From JABDIP01 sp965227455 (GTDB lineage: Bacteria; Pseudomonadota; Alphaproteobacteria; DSM-16000; Inquilinaceae): 64,000 nt of DNA. A program made the translations under genes and the position numbers. Shown piece by piece: positions 7,410-16,573 of this stretch. The notes below the pieces were generated by a model. That model ran no database searches, was not told the origin of the DNA, and saw only the letters and a list, made by a program, of their open reading frames with translations. The stretch is from contig OZ245752.1 of the NCBI GenBank assembly GCA_965227455.1, positions 868,001 to 932,000 on the forward strand. Reading direction: 5' to 3'. How positions within the stretch are numbered: the stretch's first letter is position 1; each line of letters begins with the position of its first letter.

Positions 7410-8642
7410 TCAGGGTCCCGCACTGCTCTGCAAGAAGGTCACGACACCAAGGGCCAGCCCTCCGGCCGCAATGACCAGGGTGATCACCTTTGCCCATTGA
7501 TCCCGCCAGAATCGGCGCGGCCGCGTCCAGATCGTCTTCACCTTCACCTTGATCGCCGATCGCAGGGCCTCCAGATCCCGCACAAGTGCTATTCCTCCGG
7601 CGTCCTGCCTCAGCGTCAACCGGAGGTCCAACGTGGTCGTGCCCGGCCGCAACGGTCTCACCATCCAATCCCAGATCGTCACCCCTTCAAGGTCGACATC
7701 CTGCTCGGTCGAACTCCGGCATTCGATTGCCAGGTATTCCTTGTCGCAGAACAGCTGGGCCGCCATGCGGGCGCCGACACGCTTGACGGCGCTTTCCTGG
7801 ATCTCCCCGCGCCCGACCATGGTCTTTTCGATTTCCAGGCGTTGCTCGACCGTCAGGACATCCTTGGCAGTGAGCCGAAGTTCGACGGGCTCGGCGACAC
7901 CGACCCACATCGTCCTCGGCGGGTTGAATAGAGCCCGACCAGGCAGAAACCTCGCAGCGGCTTCCGGCCCGGCGAACACATTGCCCGAAGACCTTGCGCT
8001 TCGCGGTGGAGCCAGTGCCCGGCCTGACTTGCAAGAGGCCGTTCTCTCCGGTCGCGACGGCCGTTTAGGAGGTTTGCCCCGAGATGCCGGCCGTGGTGCC
8101 GGGATCGGCGGAGGACCTGCCACCTGGTCGCTCGGGATCACCCCGACGCTTTTGGGCGCGTCGAGCAGGACCTCGGAGCCGGGATCGACCCCGGCGACCT
8201 TGCCCCTGGTATTGCCTTCAAAATACTCGTCCAGCAGGACTCTGGGATGCCGATTTTTCGCGATTCTGGACTGAACGCTGGCCGATTCCGACAAAGCCAG
8301 TTCGAGTGCATGTAAACCGCGCGCCGCTTGGCCGGAGTCCAGGTCAGGGTGATGCGATTGGGCTGCCTGCGCCAGCAACTCTCGGGCTGACCTCAAGACT
8401 ACGGGGTCCTCACAAATCGCCTCGGAGGTCTTGCGGATCAGATGCGCGTGGAATGGATGGTCAATGTTTCCGGTACGGATTTCTGGTACCAGCACCTTCA
8501 AATCCACGTCGTGGTCCCGGTGGATCACGAGAAGGAGATCCTGCGAGGCTGAGCGCAGCCGAGGGGGGACGGCCATTAGATCGCGGCTCGCTACCCTGAT
8601 CGCGAGGTCGATGGAGACCTCTACAGCCCCGATACTGTCCAT
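7410..8642 (-). CDS. Uncharacterised protein with C-terminal beta-rich domain and membrane anchor
   Basis: The 410-residue protein has GGAG 9 bases before its ATG. Three parts are visible. Residues about 1-165 form a mixed alpha/beta region; 175-250 are a Pro/Ser/Arg-rich linker. Residues 255-365 form a beta-rich domain opening TMWVGVAEPVELRLTAKD and including IWDWMVRPLRPGTTTLDLRL, then one membrane helix near 382-402 (VITLVIAAGGLALGVVTF). I have seen the EPVELR and W.W.V.P..PGT..L.L pattern at the membrane-anchored ends of bacterial signalling or conflict proteins, but I cannot name the family from sequence alone. Function unknown. It is not in an obvious operon. Confidence 0.6.
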   Translation of the reverse strand: MDSIGAVEVSIDLAIRVASRDLMAVPPRLRSASQDLLLVIHRDHDVDLKVLVPEIRTGNIDHPFHAHLIRKTSEAICEDPVVLRSARELLAQAAQSHHPDLDSGQAARGLHALELALSESASVQSRIAKNRHPRVLLDEYFEGNTRGKVAGVDPGSEVLLDAPKSVGVIPSDQVAGPPPIPAPRPASRGKPPKRPSRPERTASCKSGRALAPPRSARSSGNVFAGPEAAARFLPGRALFNPPRTMWVGVAEPVELRLTAKDVLTVEQRLEIEKTMVGRGEIQESAVKRVGARMAAQLFCDKEYLAIECRSSTEQDVDLEGVTIWDWMVRPLRPGTTTLDLRLTLRQDAGGIALVRDLEALRSAIKVKVKTIWTRPRRFWRDQWAKVITLVIAAGGLALGVVTFLQSSAGP

Positions 8643-8894
8643 TCCCCGCTCCTGGATATTGGCCGGGATAGATCAGGCCGGAATTCGAGATTTGATGAAT
8701 TGTCGGCCCGCGAGGCGACCATAGTCAGCACCCACCGACACAGGTGTGTCACCGGTTCCGCGACGATTGGTTTGCCGGACTATCGGGAGTGATGATCCGG
8801 ACTCGATCGACGTGCCGACGTCATTGTCGGGCACGATATTGAGCTCAGGAGAGATTGGGCGCGGCGATCGCCGCCGAAGGACCCGGGAGGCCCG

Positions 8895-9281
8895 CTAGCC
8901 CTCGCACGACTCTCCCATCGCCGTCAGCCCTTCCTCGAGGTAGTCGCTGAGCAGCGGGATGCCGGTCAGGTACTCCGCGGTGCGGTCATTGTGGGCGTCG
9001 CGGGCTTCGGCGACCGCTTCGTGCCATTGGTCGGTGGAGAAGCTGCCGCGGCCGAGCCAGGTGAGGGCGACCAGCTCGATCTGCTCGTCGCGGTTCAGCT
9101 CGCGGATCGCGGCGGTGAGCTCGTCGAAGGTGGGGTCGGCGGCGAAATCCTCCAGCACGTCGAGCTCGTCGTCGTCGGCCGGATTGCTGCCGGGATCGGG
9201 CCCGACCGGGTCGACCTTGACGTCGAATTCCCGCGCCTTGGCGATGATGTAGCAGGCTTTTTCGGTGCTCAGGCTGTCCAC
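8895..9281 (-). CDS. DUF3775 domain-containing protein
   Basis: The GTG at 9281 is preceded by AAGGAGGA five bases away, giving 128 residues. The sequence has KACYIIAKAREFDVKV, PDPGSNPADDDELDVLEDF, DEQIELVALTWLGRG and TAEYLTGIPLLSDYLEEGL, the DUF3775 layout typical of Rhodospirillales. It is acidic and probably cytoplasmic; the role is unknown. It is divergent from the PEP synthase gene, with a 212-bp shared upstream region. The frame is open further upstream, but that sequence has no family match and no ribosome site. Confidence 0.85.
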   Translation of the reverse strand: MDSLSTEKACYIIAKAREFDVKVDPVGPDPGSNPADDDELDVLEDFAADPTFDELTAAIRELNRDEQIELVALTWLGRGSFSTDQWHEAVAEARDAHNDRTAEYLTGIPLLSDYLEEGLTAMGESCEG

Positions 9282-9493
9282 GGAAATCCTCCTTCCGGCC
9301 GTCCTATCGGCTTTCCCGATATGTTGGGACGGAATGCGCCCGCCGCCATTGAGGCAGGTCAAATCGCCGCGCCCGGGCAGGCTTGATCCAGGTCATGGGA
9401 GGCGCTGGGCTAGACTGACACTCTCCGCTACAGATCACGGCGCGGGCGGTCGCACCGCCCGGGCCCAGCCCCCAGGCCCCGGAGGAACGCCCG

Positions 9494-11935
9494 ATGTCAG
9501 ACCCCCGATACATCCGTTGGTTCGAAGAGCTCGGCATGGACGATGTGCCGATCGTCGGCGGCAAGAACGCCTCCCTGGGCGAGATGTATCGCGAACTGGC
9601 GCCGCTGGGCGTCAGCCTGCCGAACGGGTTCGCCGTCACCGCCGAGGCGTTCCGCACCGCGCTGACCGAGGCGGAGGCCTGGGACGAGCTGCATTCCCTG
9701 CTGGACGGGCTGGACAAGGCCGATGTCCGGGCCCTGGCCGCGGCCGGACGGCGGGCGCGGGAAATCGTCTATGCCGCCGGGCTGACCCAGGAGATGCGCG
9801 AGCAGATCCTCACGGCCTACCGCAAGCTGGTCGACGAGTATGGCGAGGAGCTCAGCGTCGCCGTCCGCAGCTCGGCAACGGCCGAGGATCTGCCGACCGC
9901 CAGCTTCGCCGGCCAGCACGACACCTATCTCAACGTGCATGGCGAGGAGATGCTGATCGACGCCGTGAAGCGCTGCAACGCCTCGCTGTTCACCGACCGG
10001 GCGATCTCCTACCGCATCGACCAGGGCTTCGACCATTTCAAGGTCGCGCTCTCGGCCTGCGTGATGAAGATGGTGCGTGCCGATCTGGCCTCCAGCGGCG
10101 TCATGTTCTCCATAGACACCGAGACCGGCTTCCGCGACTCGGTCTTCATCACCGGCGCCTACGGCCTGGGCGAGAACGTGGTACAGGGCGCGGTCGACCC
10201 GGACGAGTTCTACGTGCACAAGCCGACCTTCAGCCAAGGCCACCGCGCCGTACTGCGCCGCGTACTGGGCGACAAGGGCATCAAGATGGTCTATGCGCCC
10301 GGTCGCACCCGCGAGCCGGTGATCAACAAGCCGACGCCCAAGGCCGACCGCAAGCGGTTCTGCATCACCGATGACGAGGCCCTGACCCTGGCCGACTACG
10401 CCATCAAGATCGAGGACCATTACACTGCCCGGGCCGGCGAGCCGCGGCCGATGGACATCGAATGGGCCAAGGACGGGCTCGATGGCCGCCTCTACATCGT
10501 GCAGGCGCGGCCGGAGACGGTAGCCTCGCAGCGCTCCGGCACCACGCTGGAGGAATTCGTGCTGAAAGGCAGCGGCGAGGTGCTGGCCACTGGCCGGGCG
10601 GTCGGTACCAAGATCGGTTCCGGCCGGGCCCGGGTGGTGGTCGACACCGCCCATCTGCACGAGTTCGAGCCCGGCGAGATCCTGGTTGCCGACACCACCT
10701 CACCGGACTGGGAACCGGTGATGAAGACGGCGGCGGCGGTTGTCACCAATCGCGGGGGGCGGACTTGTCACGCGGCCATCGTCGCCCGCGAGCTGGGGAT
10801 CCCCGCCGTCGTCGGCGCCGAGCATGCGACGGAGAGCCTGACCAGCGGCGAGGAGGCGACCGTCTCCTGCGCCGAGGGCGATATCGGCCGCATCTATCGC
10901 GGTGCGGTGCCGTTCGAGGTTACCTCCACCGACCTTTCCGGTGTGGAGCGGCCGGCGACCCATATCATGCTGAACCTCGGCAATCCGGAACTGGCCTTCA
11001 AGACGAGCTTCCTGCCCAATGACGGGGTCGGTCTGGCGCGCATGGAATTCATCATCAACGAGTACATCAAGGCCCATCCTATGGCCCTGCTGTACCCGGA
11101 CCGGGTGGAGGAGCCGACGGAGCGCGAGCGGATCCTGGCCATGGTCGACGGCTACAGCAAGCCGGCCGACTTCTTCATCCAGCGGCTGTCGGAAGGGGTC
11201 GGGACCATCGCCGCGGCGTTCTATCCCAAGCCGGTCGTGGTGCGGCTCTCGGACTTCAAGAGCAACGAGTACGCAGCCCTCATCGGCGGTCGTGCCTTCG
11301 AGCCCGAGGAGGCCAATCCGATGATCGGCTTCCGCGGCGCCTCGCGCTACATCCACGATGCCTATCGCGAGGGTTTCGCCCTGGAATGCGCCGCCATGAA
11401 GCGGGTGCGCGACGAGATGGGGCTGACCAATCTCAAGCTCATGGTGCCGTTCTGCCGCCGGCTGGACGAAGCCGACCGGGTGCTGCAGGTGATGGCCGAG
11501 AACGGGCTGGAGCGCGGCAGCAACGGGCTGGAGATCTACGTCATGTGCGAGATCCCCAACAACGTCATCCTGATCGACGAGTTCTCCAAGCGCTTCGACG
11601 GCTTCTCCATCGGCTCCAACGACCTGACCCAGCTGACCCTGGGGGTCGACCGGGATTCCGAGATGGTGGCCTTCGATTTTGACGAGCGCGACCCCGGCAT
11701 GTTCGAGATGCTGCGGCTGGCGGTCGACGGCGCCAAGCGCAACGGCCGGCATTCCGGCATCTGCGGCCAGGCGCCGTCGGACTATCCGGAGGTGGCGCAG
11801 TTCCTGGTCCGGCACGGCATCGACAGCGTCAGCCTGACGCCGGACAGCGTGCTTAAGACCATGGCGGCGGTGCTGGAAATCGAGCGGGAAGAGGGGAGGG
11901 CGCCCCGCGAGGAGGCGGCGAAGGCGGCGGAGTGA
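9494..11935 (+). CDS. ppsA: Phosphoenolpyruvate synthase
   Basis: The 813-residue enzyme converts pyruvate and ATP to PEP, AMP and phosphate, feeding gluconeogenesis. The ATP-grasp N-domain opens with VPIVGGKNASLGEMY and has VAVRSSATAEDLPTASFAGQ. The swivel domain carries TNRGGRTCHAAIVARELGIP with phospho-carrier His426. The PEP-binding TIM barrel includes SDFKSNEYAALIGG, YVMCEIPNN, GFSIGSNDLTQLTLGVDRD and GICGQAPSDYPE. All catalytic segments look intact and the length fits the family. GGAGG lies just upstream of the ATG. The DUF72 gene begins within a few bases of its stop and probably shares the transcript. Confidence 0.95.
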   Translation: MSDPRYIRWFEELGMDDVPIVGGKNASLGEMYRELAPLGVSLPNGFAVTAEAFRTALTEAEAWDELHSLLDGLDKADVRALAAAGRRAREIVYAAGLTQEMREQILTAYRKLVDEYGEELSVAVRSSATAEDLPTASFAGQHDTYLNVHGEEMLIDAVKRCNASLFTDRAISYRIDQGFDHFKVALSACVMKMVRADLASSGVMFSIDTETGFRDSVFITGAYGLGENVVQGAVDPDEFYVHKPTFSQGHRAVLRRVLGDKGIKMVYAPGRTREPVINKPTPKADRKRFCITDDEALTLADYAIKIEDHYTARAGEPRPMDIEWAKDGLDGRLYIVQARPETVASQRSGTTLEEFVLKGSGEVLATGRAVGTKIGSGRARVVVDTAHLHEFEPGEILVADTTSPDWEPVMKTAAAVVTNRGGRTCHAAIVARELGIPAVVGAEHATESLTSGEEATVSCAEGDIGRIYRGAVPFEVTSTDLSGVERPATHIMLNLGNPELAFKTSFLPNDGVGLARMEFIINEYIKAHPMALLYPDRVEEPTERERILAMVDGYSKPADFFIQRLSEGVGTIAAAFYPKPVVVRLSDFKSNEYAALIGGRAFEPEEANPMIGFRGASRYIHDAYREGFALECAAMKRVRDEMGLTNLKLMVPFCRRLDEADRVLQVMAENGLERGSNGLEIYVMCEIPNNVILIDEFSKRFDGFSIGSNDLTQLTLGVDRDSEMVAFDFDERDPGMFEMLRLAVDGAKRNGRHSGICGQAPSDYPEVAQFLVRHGIDSVSLTPDSVLKTMAAVLEIEREEGRAPREEAAKAAE

Positions 11936-11936
11936 C

Positions 11937-12716
11937 CTGGCGATCGCGCCCGGGCATCTACGGGTCGGTACGTCGGGCTGGAGCTATGCCAACTGGCAGG
12001 GGCCGTTCTACCCACCCGCGCTGAAGCGGACGGATTGGCTCGGCCATTATGCTCGGTATCTCCGGACGGTGGAGGTCAACACCAGCTTCTATCACCTGCC
12101 GCGCGAGACGATGCTTGCCGGCTGGGCGCAGCGCACGCCGGCGGATTTCCTGTTCGCCGTCAAGGCGTGGCGGGCCATCACCCATTTTCGGCGCCTGAAA
12201 GACTGTGCCGAACCCCTCTCGACGTTTCTCGATCGTCTCTCGGCGCTTGGCGACAAGTGCGGGCCGGTGCTCTTCCAGCTGCCGCCGCGCTGGCATGTCG
12301 ATCTTGGCCGGCTCTCCGATTTCCTGGCGTTGCTTCCCGCAGGCCGGCGTTTCGCCATGGAGTTCCGGGACCTGAGCTGGCATTGCGAGGCCGTGTACGA
12401 CGCGCTGCGCAGCTGCAACGTGGCGTTCTGCCCATTCGAACTGGCGGAGCTGACCGCGCCGCGCGTCGTGACCGCCGATTTCACCTATGTGCGACTGCAT
12501 GGTCGGACGAACCGGTATCGAGGGGCGTATGATGACGCCGCGCTGACGGACTGGGCGGACTGGTTGGCCGACAACCTCGCGGCCGGCCGTGACGCTTATG
12601 TCTATTTCGATAACACCGACGAGGCCGACCACGCCGTGCGCGATGCGCGCCGTCTGGACGAACGGCTGGATGCGGCGATCGCGCGGCTGGATGCCGGAAC
12701 CGGGTCGGCGGGCTGA
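11937..12716 (+). CDS. DUF72 family protein (apparent CTG start)
   Basis: The family hallmark RVGTSGWSYANWQGPFYP begins near 11964, followed by VEVNTSFYHLP, FLFAVKAWRAITH, GPVLFQLPPRWHVD, FAMEFRDLSWH, YVRLHGRTNRYRG and AYVYFDNTDEADHAVRDA. The TIM-barrel-like DUF72 fold is complete only if translation starts before 11964. No ATG, GTG or TTG lies in frame between there and well inside the PEP synthase gene. A CTG at 11937 has GGCGGAG four bases upstream and gives 259 residues. The next in-frame standard start, GTG at 12069, would remove the conserved N-terminus. Activity of the family is unknown. Confidence 0.75.
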   Translation: MAIAPGHLRVGTSGWSYANWQGPFYPPALKRTDWLGHYARYLRTVEVNTSFYHLPRETMLAGWAQRTPADFLFAVKAWRAITHFRRLKDCAEPLSTFLDRLSALGDKCGPVLFQLPPRWHVDLGRLSDFLALLPAGRRFAMEFRDLSWHCEAVYDALRSCNVAFCPFELAELTAPRVVTADFTYVRLHGRTNRYRGAYDDAALTDWADWLADNLAAGRDAYVYFDNTDEADHAVRDARRLDERLDAAIARLDAGTGSAG

Positions 12717-12787
12717 GCGCCCGCCGACGGAGGGACGATCGCGTGGGGCAGCCGGTTGCTCGGCGTGACCCCCGTTTTCACAATGAA

Positions 12788-12818
12788 ACCGCTCCCAAAG
12801 CGCTGCCCTGGGAGCGGT
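12788..12818. terminator. Hairpin terminator between convergent genes
   Basis: ACCGCTCCCA (12788-12797) pairs with TGGGAGCGGT (12809-12818) around an 11-base loop. It sits between the end of the DUF72 gene and the end of the convergent choice-of-anchor I gene, and could serve both. Confidence 0.7.
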
Positions 12819-12898
12819 CTCCAACCGGTACCCGGCCCCGTCGCGATGGCGGGGCTTCCGACCGCTTCAGCGGTCCGATCGAGAAGCCTCCTTCCAGA

Positions 12899-15106
12899 CT
12901 AGAAACCGAATTCGGCGTCGCACTGATCCTCCTTGTCCCCGAAGACGGTGTTGGTCGGGGGCAGACCGCCGGGAGTGGGGTCGGGATCATTTCCGCGACA
13001 CGTCAGGTCCTCGCCGATGGTGTTCAGGCTGACGAAGGACTGAACGGTGTTTCCGGCCAGCCGGACATTGCCGTCGACATAGTTGGAGAAGACGTTCACG
13101 AATCCCCCCTCGGCCCATCTGGACCGGACATTGCCGCCGACGATCGCTCGGGAAACCTGGCAGCCGCTGGGGGCAACCGCGTCTTCGCACCGAATGCTCC
13201 CACCGACAAAGCTCGACAGGACGGCCACCGAAGAGCCCGGATCGCCGGCAACGTTGCCGAAGATGCCGCCGCCGTGGACGAAGAGCGTCGAGCCGGGTTC
13301 TGCCCTGACGCTCCCGAAGACGAGGGCGTTGGACAGGATGCAGGTCTCACCCGAGGCGGCGACGATCGTGTTGAACACACCCGTCAGGGTGCCGTCGCAG
13401 ACCCTATGTCGGAAGTCCACCTGGGCGACGACCTCGTCGATCCCGAAGATCGTGGTGGTCCCGCTGACCTCGAAGGCCACCGCCAGCAGCGGCTTTCCGG
13501 TCGGGCTGTCCGCCGCGGAGATGAAGACCAGACCCTCCGGGGCGAGATCGCCGGCCGTCCCAGCCATGGCGTCGCCGCTGAAGTCCCGCGTGTTGATGTA
13601 CTGCACGAAGGACGGGCGGTACGGGTTCGAAACGTCGTACACGACGATGCCGCCGATCCGCTCCAGGCCGATGAAGGCATAGGTGCGGCCATCGACCACT
13701 CCGACCGCGAGACCCTCGGGCTCCGGACCCTTGCTGTCGCTGCGGTCGTCGAAGGACATGTTCTCGTCATTCGTGGAGTTGAACTCGCCCGGGAGATGGG
13801 CCACGGTGATCTGCTCCAGAGCATCGCCACTGTCGAAGATCAGGTCGACCGGTCCGGTGCCGTCGGTCTTCCAGATCGAGAAGGACCGGGCGCCGAACGA
13901 GAACAGCGAGTCGAAAACCCCGTCGCCGTCGGCATCGCCGAGGGTGTCGGTGATCGTCAGGGCACCCAGATTGGCCAGATCTTGCAGCATCGCCGCGTTC
14001 GGGAAGGCGGTCGGGTCGAGCACGACATCCGCGACGGTCACCTCCTCGACGAAGCCCGGCGTGCCGAGGTATTCCCGGGCGTCGCCCTCATTGGCGGTGA
14101 TCAGGTAGGTCTCGCCGTGAACCTCGAAGGTCACCGCGGAGTCCGGCTGATACATGCCGTTGACCGGCCACGGAGTCGGATTGATGATGCCGTCGACATT
14201 GCTGGCGTCGAGGGTGTTCCGGTGGCTGCTGTGGTCCTTGAACCCCAGCCCGGAGAGGCTCGTCACGCTGGCGCTGGCGATGTCGATGGTCGCCACCGCG
14301 TTGTTTTCCTGCAGCGCCACCCAGGCAGTCGACGAATCCGCCGAAACCGCGATGTACTCCGGCTCCAGATCCTGGGCAACGGTGGCGCCGGGGCCGAAGA
14401 TCCGGACGCTGGGATCCAGTGTGGCGCCGTTGAAGTACCGGAAATCGACGTTGGTCACCGAGGCGTTCTCGACGCCGTAGCGCAGGTCGATGATGCTGAC
14501 CGAGCCCTCCGGGTCGACGAGGTAATTGTCGTCGGGTTCGCCTTCATTGGCCACCAGCACCCAATCGCCGTTCGGCGAGAAGGTGACCATGTCCGGCAGC
14601 GCCGAATCCGTCCCGTTCGCCAGATCGCCCACGACGACGCGGTTCAGCAAGTCGCCGTCGGTGTCGAAGAACAGCACGGCGCCCGGCGCCTGGGTATTGA
14701 CGTTCTCGATCGCCGCTGCCACCAGCCCGTCATGGACGGCGACGCTGTTGGCCTTCGCGTCCGCGACCGGGTTCCCTGCCCCTTCATGGCCGGTTACGTC
14801 GATCTGGAACAAAAGTTGCGGATTGCCGGACGTGCTAATGCTGAGGACGTCGATTGTGGCGTCTGCCCCGTTGACGACGAACAGCCGTTTCGTCCCCGGG
14901 TCGTACGCCACGATCTCCGCGGCGCCGTCGTCGAAGATGCCGGTGGCGAAGGTGCCGAGCGGCGTCAATTCGATGCTGTTCTGGCCGAACCCGCCAAATC
15001 CGCCATACCCGTAATTCTCCGCATGCGCCAATGTCGGCGCCGCGCAGACTGCGAGCAGCACAGCGAACGCAGGGATTTTCTCGTGAACATACCTGTTGCG
15101 TTTCAT
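12899..15106 (-). CDS. Secreted choice-of-anchor I family beta-propeller with C-terminal beta-solenoid
   Basis: The start at 15106 has GGGAGGGG six bases upstream and gives 735 residues with a Sec signal peptide (AVLLAVCAAPTLAHA). Residues about 35-570 show choice-of-anchor I features: LGTFATGIFDDGAAEIVAYD, MVTFSPNGDWVLVANEGEPD, LEPEYIAVSADSSTAWVALQ, YLITANEGDAREY, GARSFSIWK and GPEPEGLAVGVVDGRTYAFIGLER. The last 150 residues are a different module with repeated G.V/GNV steps and paired cysteines (FVHGGGIFGNVAG, FVGGSIRCED, AIVGGNVRS, YVDGNVRLAG), which suggests a short beta-solenoid. Such proteins are extracellular and may bind or hydrolyse phosphorylated surface material; the function is not certain. 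Confidence 0.85.
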   Translation of the reverse strand: MKRNRYVHEKIPAFAVLLAVCAAPTLAHAENYGYGGFGGFGQNSIELTPLGTFATGIFDDGAAEIVAYDPGTKRLFVVNGADATIDVLSISTSGNPQLLFQIDVTGHEGAGNPVADAKANSVAVHDGLVAAAIENVNTQAPGAVLFFDTDGDLLNRVVVGDLANGTDSALPDMVTFSPNGDWVLVANEGEPDDNYLVDPEGSVSIIDLRYGVENASVTNVDFRYFNGATLDPSVRIFGPGATVAQDLEPEYIAVSADSSTAWVALQENNAVATIDIASASVTSLSGLGFKDHSSHRNTLDASNVDGIINPTPWPVNGMYQPDSAVTFEVHGETYLITANEGDAREYLGTPGFVEEVTVADVVLDPTAFPNAAMLQDLANLGALTITDTLGDADGDGVFDSLFSFGARSFSIWKTDGTGPVDLIFDSGDALEQITVAHLPGEFNSTNDENMSFDDRSDSKGPEPEGLAVGVVDGRTYAFIGLERIGGIVVYDVSNPYRPSFVQYINTRDFSGDAMAGTAGDLAPEGLVFISAADSPTGKPLLAVAFEVSGTTTIFGIDEVVAQVDFRHRVCDGTLTGVFNTIVAASGETCILSNALVFGSVRAEPGSTLFVHGGGIFGNVAGDPGSSVAVLSSFVGGSIRCEDAVAPSGCQVSRAIVGGNVRSRWAEGGFVNVFSNYVDGNVRLAGNTVQSFVSLNTIGEDLTCRGNDPDPTPGGLPPTNTVFGDKEDQCDAEFGF

Positions 15107-15451
15107 GGTTTCCCCTCCCACGAAATTGATGGTCGCCCGCCCTCCTGGCGGACAAGCCGGAATGCATGGATGGGAAGGCCTGACGAGAAGCCAGACCCCC
15201 AATCCGGCATTCAACCCACGGCGACATCCCCCGATCGGACCCGAAACAGGGGGAGGTCAGTGACCCCGTCACCGTGGAACCACTCCTTCAGCCGACGCCC
15301 CGGGGCGACGGCTCGGGCCCACGATTCGAATTTCTTGCTGTCGGTTGCACATGGATAACTCCCTGTTGGCCCCTATGGACGGTTCCCGGCTGGCGGGGCG
15401 CCCTTTTTTGTCCGGTGCCGTCATCCGTCTGGAGCTGGGATGCGGCACTCA
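15107..15451 (-). other. Intergenic: upstream region of the choice-of-anchor I gene
   Basis: I see no gene here. The stretch must contain the promoter of the choice-of-anchor I gene. A GGGGCGCCC palindrome followed by a run of six T lies near 15399-15414 but lacks a proper stem-loop. Confidence 0.5.
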
Positions 15452-15511
15452 CTGACGGCTTCGTGCCGTCAGGTCGTCTCGGGCGCAGGGGCCTGTTCGC
15501 CCCTGCGCCCG
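15452..15511 (-). terminator. Two tandem hairpins after the PhnD-like gene
   Basis: CTGACGGC/GCCGTCAG (15452-15459 and 15465-15472, 5-base loop TTCGT) is followed by a 13-bp stem CGGGCGCAGGGGC/GCCCCTGCGCCCG (15480-15492 and 15499-15511, 6-base loop). Both lie within 80 bp of the end of the minus-strand PhnD-like gene and are likely its terminator. Confidence 0.8.
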
Positions 15512-15529
15512 CATTGGTGGGACGTCCGG

Positions 15530-16573
15530 TCAGAAGGTGCCGGAGGTCTCGTACATGAACCGCGCGTTCATCAGAGTGACGAGCGCCTCGCCCTCCATGC
15601 GGTCGTAGCGCGCAACACCCGAATACTGCTCCAAGGTGTCCTGCCCCGCCGCGGTCTCGTGCATGCGCAGAAAGATCTGCTCCAGACGGTCCTTGACGGC
15701 GGGATCCAGCGAGCTCCGGACCAGCAGGACCGAGCGGATGAGCGGGTCGGAGACCTGGATGATGGACAGATTGCGCTTGTCTTCCTCGGAAAAATCCTCG
15801 GCTTCCTGCCAATCGAGGTTGCTCATGGCGCCGGCCGCGGCAGTCCCGTCCAACACCATGCGCACGGCACTGCCTCCGCCCCCGTCGCTTTCATCGGCGA
15901 AGCTGAAGCCGATGCTGTCGCCCGGCGGCCGTGCCCCGGGGTTGCCGAGCTCGACCATCCTGTAACCCGCACGGGCCAGGAGAGACCGCGGCACCAAATA
16001 GGCGGAGGTGGAACTGCGTTCCTCAAACGCAATGCTGCGTCCGACGAGATCGCCGAGATCGTCGATGCCGCTGTCGCGCCGCACGAAGATGATCGATGTG
16101 TAGGCCGGAACGCCGCCCTTCCATTCCCGCAGCATCATCTCCGCCAGGCCGTCACGCTCCAACTCGATAGCGCCAAAGGCCGTCTCAGAGACCAGATCGA
16201 CCTCGCCGGCGAGGAACAGCTCGATCATCTCCTCCAGAGTGTCCACCATCCTGATGTCCACTCCGGATACCCCCTGACCCGCCAGTTCAATCGACAGGTA
16301 GTTAGCCATGGCCTGCAGCCGGGGCAGGTATTTGGGTATGTTGCTGGAGATCCGCCCGATCACCAGGCGGTTGCCCGACGGGGTCGACCGAACCGCCGGC
16401 AGCGGCGCGCTCAGGCCGGCCACAGGGCGAGCTTCCGTGACTGTGGGCGTCGAGGTGCTCTCGAACACAACGCCGGTCCGTCTTGGCTGCTTGTCCTCGC
16501 CGGCCGACATGTAGAAAAGAATAGCGGCTCCGCTGACCAGAACCGCCAGAACTGCAAGGGGAATCTTGTACAT
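15530..16573 (-). CDS. PhnD-like phosphate/phosphonate-type binding protein, membrane anchored
   Basis: The ATG at 16573 has GGCGGA seven bases upstream and gives 347 residues; a TTG five codons earlier is less likely. One N-terminal hydrophobic helix (IPLAVLAVLVSGAAILFYMS) lacks a clear cleavage site and no lipobox is seen, so it is probably an anchor. The rest is a type-2 binding fold: LVIGRISSNIPKYLPRLQAM, GVDIRMVDTLEEMIELFLAG, EVDLVSETAFGAIEL, TSIIFVRRDSGIDDLGDLVG, IAFEERSSTSAYLVPRSLL and AMSNLDWQEAEDF. This matches PhnD-type oxyanion sensors, usually fed to an ABC transporter or a sensor kinase. Neither is adjacent, so a signalling role is possible. Confidence 0.75.
   Translation of the reverse strand: MYKIPLAVLAVLVSGAAILFYMSAGEDKQPRRTGVVFESTSTPTVTEARPVAGLSAPLPAVRSTPSGNRLVIGRISSNIPKYLPRLQAMANYLSIELAGQGVSGVDIRMVDTLEEMIELFLAGEVDLVSETAFGAIELERDGLAEMMLREWKGGVPAYTSIIFVRRDSGIDDLGDLVGRSIAFEERSSTSAYLVPRSLLARAGYRMVELGNPGARPPGDSIGFSFADESDGGGGSAVRMVLDGTAAAGAMSNLDWQEAEDFSEEDKRNLSIIQVSDPLIRSVLLVRSSLDPAVKDRLEQIFLRMHETAAGQDTLEQYSGVARYDRMEGEALVTLMNARFMYETSGTF

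Noticed and set aside
12743..15358. An 871-codon plus-strand open frame opposite the choice-of-anchor I gene
   Set aside because: It is the antisense of a gene with signal peptide, ribosome site and clear family motifs; the long frame follows from GC-rich codon use.
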